Source: Candidatus Doudnabacteria bacterium (lineage in GTDB: Bacteria; Patescibacteriota; Doudnabacteria; UBA920; 2-01-FULL-50-11). From it: DNA of 9,166 bases. Under the pieces are notes generated by a model, which had not been told where the DNA came from, made no database searches, and saw only the letters and a program-made list of their open reading frames with translations. Shown piece after piece: positions 1 through 5,655 of the stretch. Position 1 is the first letter of the stretch. Every line of letters begins with the position of its first letter. The stretch is taken from positions 1 to 9,166 of the forward strand of contig JACQJK010000020.1 in NCBI GenBank assembly GCA_016205055.1, read 5' to 3'. A program made the position numbers and the translations under genes.

Positions 1-8
1 CTTAAAGT

Positions 9-17
9 TGATATACT
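9..17 (+). promoter_or_regulatory. Possible extended -10 promoter element before the surface-protein gene
   Basis: The bases read TGATATACT, which fits the extended -10 form TGNTATAMT. Similar extended -10 elements occur at 6404-6412 and 6465-6473. The hexamer ends only four bases before the ATG at 22, and no Shine-Dalgarno site lies between them. If it is used, the transcript would be leaderless or nearly so. The short spacing weakens the call, and any -35 region lies at or beyond the window edge. Confidence 0.35.
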
Positions 18-21
18 GGGT

Positions 22-3000
22 ATGGAACTAATCAAACATCGCATTTCCGAGCACAAACTAGCCCTCTTGGTCGGGATCGGGGTAGCAGTGGTGCTTGGTT
101 TTTTGATGCTTGTAGTCCCTGCAAGGGCGGATAACAGCCCACCAGGATGCACAGCCTCCGGGGTAGGGCTTTCCTTGACTGTTTTTCGCGCTGACGGTAT
201 AACTCCGGTTTTTGGCACTGTCGCTGTTGGCGAGACCATCAAATATGAAGCCACTTTGAGTCATTTGGGGGGAAGTAATTGTAATTTTGATGGAGGCACT
301 CTCACCATTACTCTTCCCAGCGGGAGCATTGTGGATGTGACTCCTTTGGGCGGTATTCCGTTGGTCACTTTAGGTTTTCCTTTTGTATCCTCGCAGGTGT
401 CGTATGTGGTAAGCGCGGCCGATATTGGAGGTGATGATGATATTGATGCTTCCAGCAGTTATACCGGCGGAACGTCTCATAGGGCTCCTCATACAACCGT
501 AAGCGCCGGAGCAACCGACACCCAGTTAGTTTCTGGAACTATTATCATCGAAAAACAAACTCTGCCGAACGGCGATCCGCAGGTTTTTGATTTTGATTCC
601 AGCTACGGCGGGGGAGACATTGATTTAAGCGACGGGCAGTTCACTACCACGCCTAATCTCGCGCCAGGCACTTATTCGGTGACTGAAAATGTTCCAGCTG
701 GTTGGGATTTGGCGGACATCACCTGCACTGACCCAGACGGGGGGAGCACAGATCTGGGCGCGACCGCTACCATTGATCTGGATGGAGGCGAAACCGTAAC
801 CTGCTTGTTTGAAAACACCAAGCGCGCGCATATTATTATTGAGAAAAACGCAATTCCGGACAGCTCGCAGGCCTTTACCTTCAATAACAATTTTGGCAAC
901 GGAAATCCGGCCACTTTCCAGCTTGTAGATGATTCTACACCAGGATTGCCAAACTATAACGCCGAGGTACTACCAGGCACATACGCAGTTACAGAGGATC
1001 CGGTAGCCGGCTGGCAATCACCAGAAAGCACTTCTTGCGATGCTGGCGAAACAGTAGGCAGTATTGATGTTGCGCCAGGAGAAACCGTAACCTGCACGTT
1101 TACGAACGAGAAACTGGCGACAATAATTCTTGTCAAAAACACTTTCGGTGGCGACGACAGCTTTGACTTTGACGCCACCGGCACCGGTCTGCCGGCAGAT
1201 ATAGACCTCACCACTATCGGCGGAACTGCCAGCCAGACTTTCAATGATCTTGATCCGGATAATACATACACCATTGCGGAAAACGTTCCTGGCGGTTGGG
1301 ATTTGACAAGCGCAGTTTGTACTGGCACGAATACCCCAGGTAGTATCACTCCAGATGCTGGTGAGACTATTACCTGCACTTTCACCAACGAAAAAGATGC
1401 CAAGATTGTGGTTATTAAACAAACCGACCCAGATGGCGTCCAGACCAGTTTTGAGTTTGACACCAGTTACAGCGCCAACTTTTTCCTTTCTGATGGGCAG
1501 TCCAATGACTCGGGCGATCTTGATCCGGGGACTTATTCTGTATCAGAACTAACACCCGCTGGCTGGGATTTAATCTCTGTGGTATGCAGTGATGGCTCTG
1601 ATCCATCCAGCATTGGCCTTGCGGCGGGGGAAACCGTCACTTGCACGTTCACCAACCAAGCGGACGCCTTTATCATCGTTGAGAAACAGACCGATCCGGA
1701 CGGCGATTCGCAATTATTCGATTTCACCACTGACTATGGCCCGGCTTTTCAGTTAAGCGACGGCCAGACCAACAATTCCGGCGATTTGAGCCCGGGAACC
1801 TATTCTGTTTCTGAAACCGTGCCGGCAGGATGGGATTTGGAGTCAGCAATTTGCAGTGATGGGAGTAACCCTGCCGCCATTAGTTTGCAAGCCGGCGAAA
1901 CCGTGACTTGCACTTTCATCAACGAAAAAGACGCCAAGATTATAGTAGTGAAGCAAACCACTCCTGATGGCGCCGCTCAAGTTTTCGATTTCAGCGCCAG
2001 TTGGGACGCAGGAGTTGATCCCGATTTCAGCCTGTCTGACGGCCAGTCAAATGATTCGGGCGACTTAGACCCTGGCATCTATTCAGTGTCCGAGAACGTT
2101 CCTGCCGGCTGGTCTTTGACTAGCGCTACTTGCAGTGACCTGAGCCCGACCGGCGCTATTGTTTTGCAAGCCGGCGAAACCGTGACTTGCACCTTTGAGA
2201 ATTTGCGCCTGCAACAGGAATCGAGAGTGGAAACCCACGTGCATGATCCTTCGCACAATCCGATAACGGGCGGGTCAGTGCCGGTCGGAACCGCGGTGCA
2301 TGATCAAGCGACTGTAATCGGCGACGGGATAATTGTGCCGACCGGCCCTGTTGCCTTTGATTTATTCGCCGATCCTACTTGTCAGCAAGGCCCGCCAATT
2401 ATTCCCACCGAAATTCTGCCGCTGGGTCTATTTGGTCCCGGAGCAACAGAATCAACCCCTATCCCTCTGCCACCTGGAAGTTATGGGTATCTTGTGTCCT
2501 ACAGCGGCGATCAGGTCTATCTGCCAAGCCAGGGAATCTGCGAGCCATTTGAGATTGAAAAATTGCCTTCCGAAGTAGTCACGCAGGTTCACGATGCAAA
2601 TCACCTTGACATTACAAACCAGGTTGTTCCTACTGGGACTCAAGTACATGATAAAGCCACTGTTATTGGAGCAGGTCCTATTCCTACCGGAACAGTTGAT
2701 TTTAATCTCTTTAGCACCATTGATTGTACCGGACTGTTCGCCACGGAAAGCGGGGTTCCACTCGATTTTTTGGGTCAGGCCGAATCAACGCCGTTCACAC
2801 CTCTGGCCGGACCGCTCTCTTACTTAGTTACTTACAGCGGCGATCAAAACTATCTGCCAAGTGAGGGCAGATGTGAGCCCCTGACTGTCAAAGGTCCAAC
2901 TCGCACCCAGGGCTTCTGGCAGACGCACTTTGATCTGGCAGAGGATACCCTGGCCACAATGGACGCTGGTGAGAGACTCATCTGCGGCAATCGCGACATT

Positions 3001-3357
3001 GACAATATTGCTGAACTAATGGGTGGCTTCTGGTCAAGCCTTCCCTACAGAACAACTAGCATTAGACGCTCACAGGTAGATCAAGCCAGAATGCAACTTG
3101 CCCAACAGCTCTTAGCGGCAATGCTTAATAAAGAAGCATTTGGTACAGATGATGCTGGAGCAATAGCAACCGGAAAAGCCGCTTTCTGCACCAGCAACAG
3201 AAGTTCAATTCTTGCCGCTGCCGGAGCACTGGGTGCCTATAATGAAAGCGGAGATCTGGTGCCCTCGCCAATTCCGACTGGTTCTGCTGATCCGCAGATT
3301 GCCCAAAGCACTGCGAACAAGGTTTCCTGGGATAGCCTTCCAGGACTGGTAGATTAA
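22..3357 (+). CDS. Large secreted surface protein with six CnaB/SpaA-like repeats and a C-terminal GFWQTH domain
   Basis: This 1111-residue protein is probably an exported adhesin or surface-fibre component. A signal peptide is visible (charged start, hydrophobic residues 13-32, likely cleavage after the PARA at 33-36). Residues 43-172 form an N-terminal beta domain with two cysteines. Six prealbumin-like repeats follow at about 173-267, 269-364, 366-459, 459-547, 548-637 and 637-727. Each starts with IIxxK, has a PGTYSVxE-type core strand and ends in CTFxN. Two different beta repeats containing THVHD/TQVHD and YSGDQ.YLPS lie at about 735-847 and 851-957. The end (961-1111) begins TRTQGFWQTH, a motif I recognise from the C-termini of assorted exported bacterial proteins. 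There is no LPXTG motif and no C-terminal hydrophobic anchor, so attachment is unexplained. The ATG at 22 is the only start that keeps the signal peptide. The exact ligand or role cannot be read from the sequence. Confidence 0.9.
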   Translation: MELIKHRISEHKLALLVGIGVAVVLGFLMLVVPARADNSPPGCTASGVGLSLTVFRADGITPVFGTVAVGETIKYEATLSHLGGSNCNFDGGTLTITLPSGSIVDVTPLGGIPLVTLGFPFVSSQVSYVVSAADIGGDDDIDASSSYTGGTSHRAPHTTVSAGATDTQLVSGTIIIEKQTLPNGDPQVFDFDSSYGGGDIDLSDGQFTTTPNLAPGTYSVTENVPAGWDLADITCTDPDGGSTDLGATATIDLDGGETVTCLFENTKRAHIIIEKNAIPDSSQAFTFNNNFGNGNPATFQLVDDSTPGLPNYNAEVLPGTYAVTEDPVAGWQSPESTSCDAGETVGSIDVAPGETVTCTFTNEKLATIILVKNTFGGDDSFDFDATGTGLPADIDLTTIGGTASQTFNDLDPDNTYTIAENVPGGWDLTSAVCTGTNTPGSITPDAGETITCTFTNEKDAKIVVIKQTDPDGVQTSFEFDTSYSANFFLSDGQSNDSGDLDPGTYSVSELTPAGWDLISVVCSDGSDPSSIGLAAGETVTCTFTNQADAFIIVEKQTDPDGDSQLFDFTTDYGPAFQLSDGQTNNSGDLSPGTYSVSETVPAGWDLESAICSDGSNPAAISLQAGETVTCTFINEKDAKIIVVKQTTPDGAAQVFDFSASWDAGVDPDFSLSDGQSNDSGDLDPGIYSVSENVPAGWSLTSATCSDLSPTGAIVLQAGETVTCTFENLRLQQESRVETHVHDPSHNPITGGSVPVGTAVHDQATVIGDGIIVPTGPVAFDLFADPTCQQGPPIIPTEILPLGLFGPGATESTPIPLPPGSYGYLVSYSGDQVYLPSQGICEPFEIEKLPSEVVTQVHDANHLDITNQVVPTGTQVHDKATVIGAGPIPTGTVDFNLFSTIDCTGLFATESGVPLDFLGQAESTPFTPLAGPLSYLVTYSGDQNYLPSEGRCEPLTVKGPTRTQGFWQTHFDLAEDTLATMDAGERLICGNRDIDNIAELMGGFWSSLPYRTTSIRRSQVDQARMQLAQQLLAAMLNKEAFGTDDAGAIATGKAAFCTSNRSSILAAAGALGAYNESGDLVPSPIPTGSADPQIAQSTANKVSWDSLPGLVD
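538..2202 (+). repeat. Six tandem coding repeats (CnaB/SpaA-like, about 90 residues each)
   Basis: Six units of 88-96 codons encode beta-sandwich domains. Each keeps a Lys in the first strand, a Glu after YxVxE/YTIAE, and an Asn in the closing strand: K178/E222/N265, K275/E325/N362, K372/E420/N456, K466/E509/N545, K555/E598/N634 and K644/E691/N727. This is the residue set that forms intramolecular isopeptide bonds in CnaB-type pilin domains. Each unit also has two cysteines, 19 residues apart in units 2-6. A 30-bp stretch is identical between unit 5 (1884-1913) and unit 6 (2163-2192), suggesting recent duplication or gene conversion. Confidence 0.85.
2224..2892 (+). repeat. Two tandem coding repeats of a second beta-domain type
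   Basis: Two units of about 107-113 codons share the order VETHVHD/VVTQVHD, VPxGTxVHD, ATVIG, PTGxVxF, then YSGDQxYLPS and a C-E-P closing strand. They look like Ig-like or invasin-type stalk domains between the CnaB-like repeats and the GFWQTH domain. The family assignment is by pattern only. Confidence 0.7.
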
Positions 3358-3370
3358 GACCGTATTCAAA

Positions 3371-3398
3371 AAAGTCCCGATAAGCAAATCGGGGCTTT
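3371..3398 (+). terminator. Terminator-like hairpin after the surface-protein gene
   Basis: An 11-bp stem (AAAG, one T-G wobble, CCCGAT) closes on the loop AAGCAA and ends in CTTT, 13 bases after the stop codon. The trailing T run is short, so termination strength is uncertain. Because the stem starts with A's and ends with T's it could work in either direction. A close relative with the same loop lies at 5372-5401. Confidence 0.6.
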
Positions 3399-3464
3399 GG
3401 TTCCTGATGCTGTGATTTCCAATTCCTGCAACGATTAAATAAATCCTCGACCTCTCCTTTCGTT

Positions 3465-3484
3465 CCTCCCCTCGCCAGGGGAGG
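3465..3484. repeat. Perfect 8-bp stem hairpin (CCTCCCCT / AGGGGAGG)
   Basis: The arms at 3465-3472 and 3477-3484 are perfectly complementary around a CGCC loop. Further G runs follow (3491-3505) before the metalloprotease start. The C/T-rich against G/A-rich composition matches the hairpins at 5510-5598 and 8849-8870, so this looks like one dispersed repeat family. No promoter for the next gene is clear in this gap. Confidence 0.6.
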
Positions 3485-3520
3485 AGGCGACGGGGCAGGG
3501 GGAGAAATAGTGAAAATTCT

Positions 3521-4282
3521 ATGCGTAGATTAATTTCGTTCGCCACAATCCTAATTTTCATCTTCGCCGTCTCCATGATCTCGATTGTGGAGGCGAAAGG
3601 GCCAGCCAAGCAGACGCCGGATAAAGGCGTTAAGGCGCCGCAGATCGAGTTTGTTGAGGAAGTGTTTGTGGACTACAAAACTCCGACTCACGCTGGCCCG
3701 GGGCCACATCCCACGACCGAGTCAGATGATTTTTCCTTGACTATGGGCGGGATTAGCTGGATTGTCAGTACGACAACAAAGTACAAAATAGAGGGGGGCG
3801 AGCCGGTAAGTGGAGCAAATACTGCGTTGGAGGCAGCTGAAGCTACTTGGGATGGATTTGTAAATCCTGCGAATTTTGTGCGCAACGATGCTGACCCTTC
3901 ACCAAATCCCTGCGGAGGATCAAATAGAATCGAGTGGGGACTGATTGACGGAGTGGGCAATGCTTTGGCATTTGCCAGCGTGTGCCGCAATGTCGTAACC
4001 AAAGAAATTGTTGGTTTTCGGATGAAGCTGGATACTTCAGAAACCTGGTCAACAAATACCCCCGCCAGTGATTTGGACGTTGAAAACGTGGCCTCCCACG
4101 AATGGGGGCACGTTGCAGGCCTCGGTCACACCAATAAGCCGGCAAGCGGGTGTCTGACCATGTACAACTTTGCTGATGACGGAGAAACGCAAAAGCGCAC
4201 ACTTGGGCTGGGAGATAAGCTGGGGATGGACACTTTCTATGCTACCGGAATAACCGGCCCTGGCCCCGGTTGCGGATTCTGA
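3521..4282 (+). CDS. Secreted matrixin-like zinc metalloprotease (M10/metzincin type)
   Basis: This 253-residue protein has a signal peptide (MRR, hydrophobic residues 4-22, likely cleavage after VEA at 25). The catalytic zinc site HEWGHVAGLGH spans residues 193-203, with H193, H197 and H203 as zinc ligands and E194 as general base. This is the complete metzincin pattern HExxHxxGxxH. A downstream CLTMYNF with M214 supplies the Met-turn. The catalytic domain fills about residues 70-245, and residues 26-70 form a short propeptide-like or linker segment. No cysteine-switch motif is evident. The tail is GPGPGCGF. The expected role is extracytoplasmic protein cleavage. The last codons and stop lie in a sequence repeated at 5321-5359. 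A G-rich segment lies upstream, but its spacing to the ATG is too long for a normal ribosome binding site. Confidence 0.88.
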   Translation: MRRLISFATILIFIFAVSMISIVEAKGPAKQTPDKGVKAPQIEFVEEVFVDYKTPTHAGPGPHPTTESDDFSLTMGGISWIVSTTTKYKIEGGEPVSGANTALEAAEATWDGFVNPANFVRNDADPSPNPCGGSNRIEWGLIDGVGNALAFASVCRNVVTKEIVGFRMKLDTSETWSTNTPASDLDVENVASHEWGHVAGLGHTNKPASGCLTMYNFADDGETQKRTLGLGDKLGMDTFYATGITGPGPGCGF

Positions 4283-4300
4283 TTTTTTGCTTCTCGACTT
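4262..4300 (+). repeat. 39-bp direct repeat, left copy (includes the metalloprotease stop codon)
   Basis: This segment covers the last codons and stop of the metalloprotease gene and the 18 bases that follow. It matches 5321-5359 at 37 of 39 positions in the same orientation; the only difference is TC versus CT. The two copies bracket brnTA. Confidence 0.85.
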
Positions 4301-4363
4301 TGCCCCGCTTGGCTGGACGTCGCCAGGTAGTGATCCGCCTTAGGCGGACTACTTACTTGGCTT
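4301..4363. repeat. 63-bp hairpin-bearing insert inside the left direct-repeat context
   Basis: The right repeat context reads CGACTT followed directly by CGCTCGAA. Here the same two flanks are separated by 63 bp, and CTT occurs at both junctions. The insert carries a hairpin at 4329-4353 with the core CCGCC-TTA-GGCGG. The stem extends to 11 bp with one mismatch and one wobble. It looks like a small palindromic mobile or dispersed repeat. Confidence 0.6.
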
Positions 4364-4387
4364 CGCTCGAAAAATAAATAACAGAGG

Positions 4388-4418
4388 TGAAAATTCTCTT
4401 CACGCTGGCCCGGGCCAC
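4388..4418 (+). pseudogene. Fragments resembling the 5' part of the metalloprotease gene
   Basis: GTGAAAATTCT at 4388-4398 equals the 11 bases just before the metalloprotease ATG (3510-3520). TCACGCTGGCCCGGGCCAC at 4400-4418 matches 3688-3707 of the gene with one base missing. The order is the same as in the gene, with the stretch between them deleted. The 4405-4416 portion is also a perfect palindrome. These may be scraps of a decayed tandem copy. The matches are short, so chance or a shared dispersed repeat is possible. Confidence 0.4.
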
Positions 4419-4458
4419 TGTAACGAGCAAGTTCCGGATTAACATCTGAAATTCAAAA

Positions 4459-4500
4459 CCCCCTCTTCGTCTTCCCCTTGTTTAAGGGGGAGAAAGAGTG
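4459..4500. repeat. Imperfect C/T-rich hairpin upstream of brnTA
   Basis: The core CCCCTT-GTTT-AAGGGG extends outward to roughly 19 positions with a few mismatches. It sits directly before the terminator-like hairpin at 4503-4543. Together they fill the gap between the metalloprotease and brnTA (4283-4591), with the direct-repeat tail, the 63-bp insert and the promoter. Confidence 0.5.
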
Positions 4501-4502
4501 GG

Positions 4503-4543
4503 AAAAGCCCCCTCCTGCGCTAAAGCTTCGGAAGGGGGCTTTT
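4503..4543. terminator. Terminator-like hairpin (AAAAGCCCCC...GGGGGCTTTT)
   Basis: Left arm AAAAGCCCCC pairs perfectly with GGGGGCTTTT, and a small bulge and a CC/GG pair extend the stem inward. A T-rich stretch follows. The loop contains GCTAAAGCTTCGG, which recurs in the hairpin at 8387-8414. It would insulate brnTA from upstream transcription and could act on either strand. Confidence 0.6.
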
Positions 4544-4547
4544 GGTT

Positions 4548-4586
4548 TATGGTATCTTGACACTGTAGAGTTTAGTATATACCATA
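4548..4586 (+). promoter_or_regulatory. brnTA promoter with flanking 8-bp dyad (candidate operator)
   Basis: A perfect -35 TTGACA lies at 4557-4562. At 17-bp spacing the -10 would be TACCAT (4580-4585); TATACC or TATATA just upstream are alternatives with short spacing. Perfect inverted 8-mers TATGGTAT (4548-4555) and ATACCATA (4579-4586) flank it. Their centres are 31 bp apart, about three helical turns, and the right arm overlaps the -10. BrnA-type antitoxins are known to repress their own operon through a ribbon-helix-helix domain, so this is a plausible operator. Transcription would start at or next to the ATG at 4592, giving a leaderless message. Confidence 0.55.
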
Positions 4587-4591
4587 CCTAC

Positions 4592-4903
4592 ATGGACTAT
4601 CCAGAACTGCCAGAGCCTTTAACCTTCGAATGGGATAGCGGAAACCGAACTAAAAGTTTAAACAAACATGGCGTTACCGTTCAGGAAGCCGAGGAAGTTT
4701 TTTTCCGCCATAAGCTCCTTATTCCCGACCAAAGACACAGCGGCTCTGAACCCCGTTTTGGTATGTACGGACAAACAAATGCGGGAAAAATATTATTTAT
4801 TGCTTTTACTATTAGGGGTCGACTGGTGAGAGTAATTTCCGCCCGTCCGGCTGACAAAAAAGAAAGGAAATTTTATGACCAAACGTTTAAAAAAGCTGCC
4901 TAA
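4592..4903 (+). CDS. brnT: BrnT family toxin (ribonuclease-type) of a type II toxin-antitoxin pair
   Basis: This 103-residue protein matches the BrnT pattern. It has FEWD at 12-15, NKHGV at 24-28 followed by a helix ending in F, a central hydrophobic strand (KILFIAF) and RLVRVISARPA at 77-87. E91 and Y95 lie in the last helix. BrnT toxins have a RelE-like fold and inhibit growth by cleaving RNA. The reading frame is open back to 4478, but those 38 codons come from a terminator hairpin and carry no BrnT similarity, so the ATG at 4592 is preferred. There is no Shine-Dalgarno site, consistent with a leaderless start. The 3' end overlaps brnA by 29 bp, which suggests coupled translation. Toxin first and antitoxin second is the usual brnTA order. 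Confidence 0.85.
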   Translation: MDYPELPEPLTFEWDSGNRTKSLNKHGVTVQEAEEVFFRHKLLIPDQRHSGSEPRFGMYGQTNAGKILFIAFTIRGRLVRVISARPADKKERKFYDQTFKKAA

Positions 4904-5141
4904 ATTTAAAAACGAAAACGAGGAGAGGCGGTTCTGGGATACTCACAGCTCTGTGGATTATTTTGACTGGCCAAAAGCCCAAAATGTGATTTTCCCAAAT
5001 CTTAAGCCTACCTCTACTTCTATTTCATTGCGGATACCGAATTATGTTTTGTCCAGGCTAAAGGAGCGGGCCAACTCTTTAAACATTCCTTACCAGACTT
5101 TGATGAAGCAGTATATTGCCAAAGAAGTTCTGCGGAAGTAG
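4875..5141 (+). CDS. brnA: BrnA/CopG-type ribbon-helix-helix antitoxin
   Basis: The 88-residue product has the N-terminal pattern of the CopG/BrnA antitoxin group: KFKNENEERRFWDTH, then DYFDW at 28-32. The C-terminal half is a ribbon-helix-helix unit: strand STSISLRI at 47-54, helix about 56-69, turn NIPYQ, and helix about 73-86. The N-terminal half is expected to bind and mask BrnT. The RHH dimer should bind the promoter dyad at 4548-4586. A good Shine-Dalgarno-like AAAGGA (4863-4868) sits seven bases or so before the ATG, within the end of brnT. It starts inside the toxin gene, so the two are made from one message. Confidence 0.82.
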   Translation: MTKRLKKLPKFKNENEERRFWDTHSSVDYFDWPKAQNVIFPNLKPTSTSISLRIPNYVLSRLKERANSLNIPYQTLMKQYIAKEVLRK

Positions 5142-5176
5142 AAAAACGATAACTCACCCTAAGTCGCCCTCCGTGG

Positions 5177-5294
5177 AGACCGTCTGAAAATTCGATATTA
5201 TTCGAGCGAGGCCGAGAATCGCACTGTTTAGATAAGCAAAATTTAGGATTCTCGACAGGAGCGAAGAATAAATTTTGCTTTCTCGGACGGTATC
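5177..5294. repeat. 118-bp nested palindromic element
   Basis: Three nested inverted repeats are visible. The outer arms are GAGACCGTC (5176-5184) and GACGGTATC (5286-5294), complementary at 8 of 9 positions. CGAGAATC (5213-5220) pairs with GATTCTCG (5247-5254). AAGCAAAATTTA (5234-5245) pairs perfectly with TAAATTTTGCTT (5269-5280). The two inner pairs interlock, so they compete rather than stack. No ORF of merit lies here. It may be a non-autonomous mobile repeat. Confidence 0.5.
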
Positions 5295-5320
5295 AAAAGC
5301 GGATTGGACTCCCGTCAGCA

Positions 5321-5359
5321 GGCCCCGGTTGCGGATCTTGATTTTTTGCTTCTCGACTT
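5321..5359 (+). repeat. 39-bp direct repeat, right copy
   Basis: Second copy of 4262-4300, with two mismatches. Read in the metalloprotease frame it encodes GPGCGS and a stop, against GPGCGF and a stop in the left copy. It is followed by CGCTCGAAGAA and the terminator-like hairpin at 5372-5401. Confidence 0.85.
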
Positions 5360-5371
5360 CGCTCGAAGAAC

Positions 5372-5401
5372 AAAAGCCCTGATAAGCAAATCGGGGCTTT
5401 T
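5372..5401. terminator. Terminator-like hairpin (AAAAGCCC...GGGCTTTT)
   Basis: A 12-bp stem with one T-G wobble closes on the loop AAGCAA, the same loop as at 3371-3398. It lies 230 bp after brnA and just after the right direct repeat. The base composition would allow termination from either side. Confidence 0.6.
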
Positions 5402-5429
5402 GGGAAAAAATTATAACTTTTCCTAGGTC

Positions 5430-5603
5430 ACCCTCCCCCTTTCCATCCTGGCGAGGGAGGGGAAAAGGGGACCGGATTCCCGATCGTTGTCGGGAATGAC
5501 AAGTGAGACAACCCCCGCCGCAAGCGAAGTCGAGAACTCCCCCTTCCCCTCTTTGTAAAAGAGGGGAGAAGGAGGGGAGTTTTTTCGAGGCGGGGGTTTT
5601 GTA
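5430..5603. repeat. Cluster of hairpins in the 514-bp gap between brnA and the next gene
   Basis: The gap 5142-5655 holds no credible gene. Besides the elements listed separately, it has a C-rich/G-rich block (about 5432-5470), a perfect ATTCCCGA-TCGTTG-TCGGGAAT hairpin (5476-5497), and a long imperfect hairpin. The long one has AACCCCCGCC (5510-5519) pairing with GGCGGGGGTT (5589-5598), with inner C/T-rich arms at about 5535-5554 and 5558-5582. The reading frame on the opposite strand across this block is made of these repeats and is not a gene. Confidence 0.6.
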
Positions 5604-5621
5604 ATACATACGAATTTTTAC

Positions 5622-5650
5622 TTCACATGACGGCTTTTGATTTGTATTAG
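5622..5650 (+). promoter_or_regulatory. Possible promoter before the anchored beta-domain protein
   Basis: TTCACA (5622-5627, 5/6 to the -35 consensus) is spaced 17 bp from TATTAG (5645-5650, 4/6 to the -10 consensus). The -10 ends five bases before the ATG at 5656. Either the message is leaderless, or translation starts at the next ATG at 5677. Confidence 0.4.
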
Positions 5651-5655
5651 TATTC

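Noticed and set aside
954..1463. Long minus-strand frame inside the surface-protein gene
   Set aside because: It mirrors the repetitive coding sequence on the plus strand and shows no independent start signals or domain.
538..2202. CRISPR-like or non-coding tandem array
   Set aside because: The periodicity is about 280 bp, fully coding and diverged at synonymous sites, so these are protein domain repeats.
3300..3357. Sortase LPXTG anchor at the end of the surface protein
   Set aside because: The last residues read SLPGLVD with no T-G and no hydrophobic segment or basic tail after it.
4252..4288. Rho-independent terminator at the metalloprotease stop (AACCGG/CCGGTT with a later run of six T)
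   Set aside because: The T run begins about 11 bases after the short 6-bp stem, which is too far for a classical terminator.
4478..4591. Upstream extension of brnT to an ATG at 4478
   Set aside because: The added codons are a terminator-like hairpin and the promoter region, and BrnT similarity begins after the ATG at 4592.
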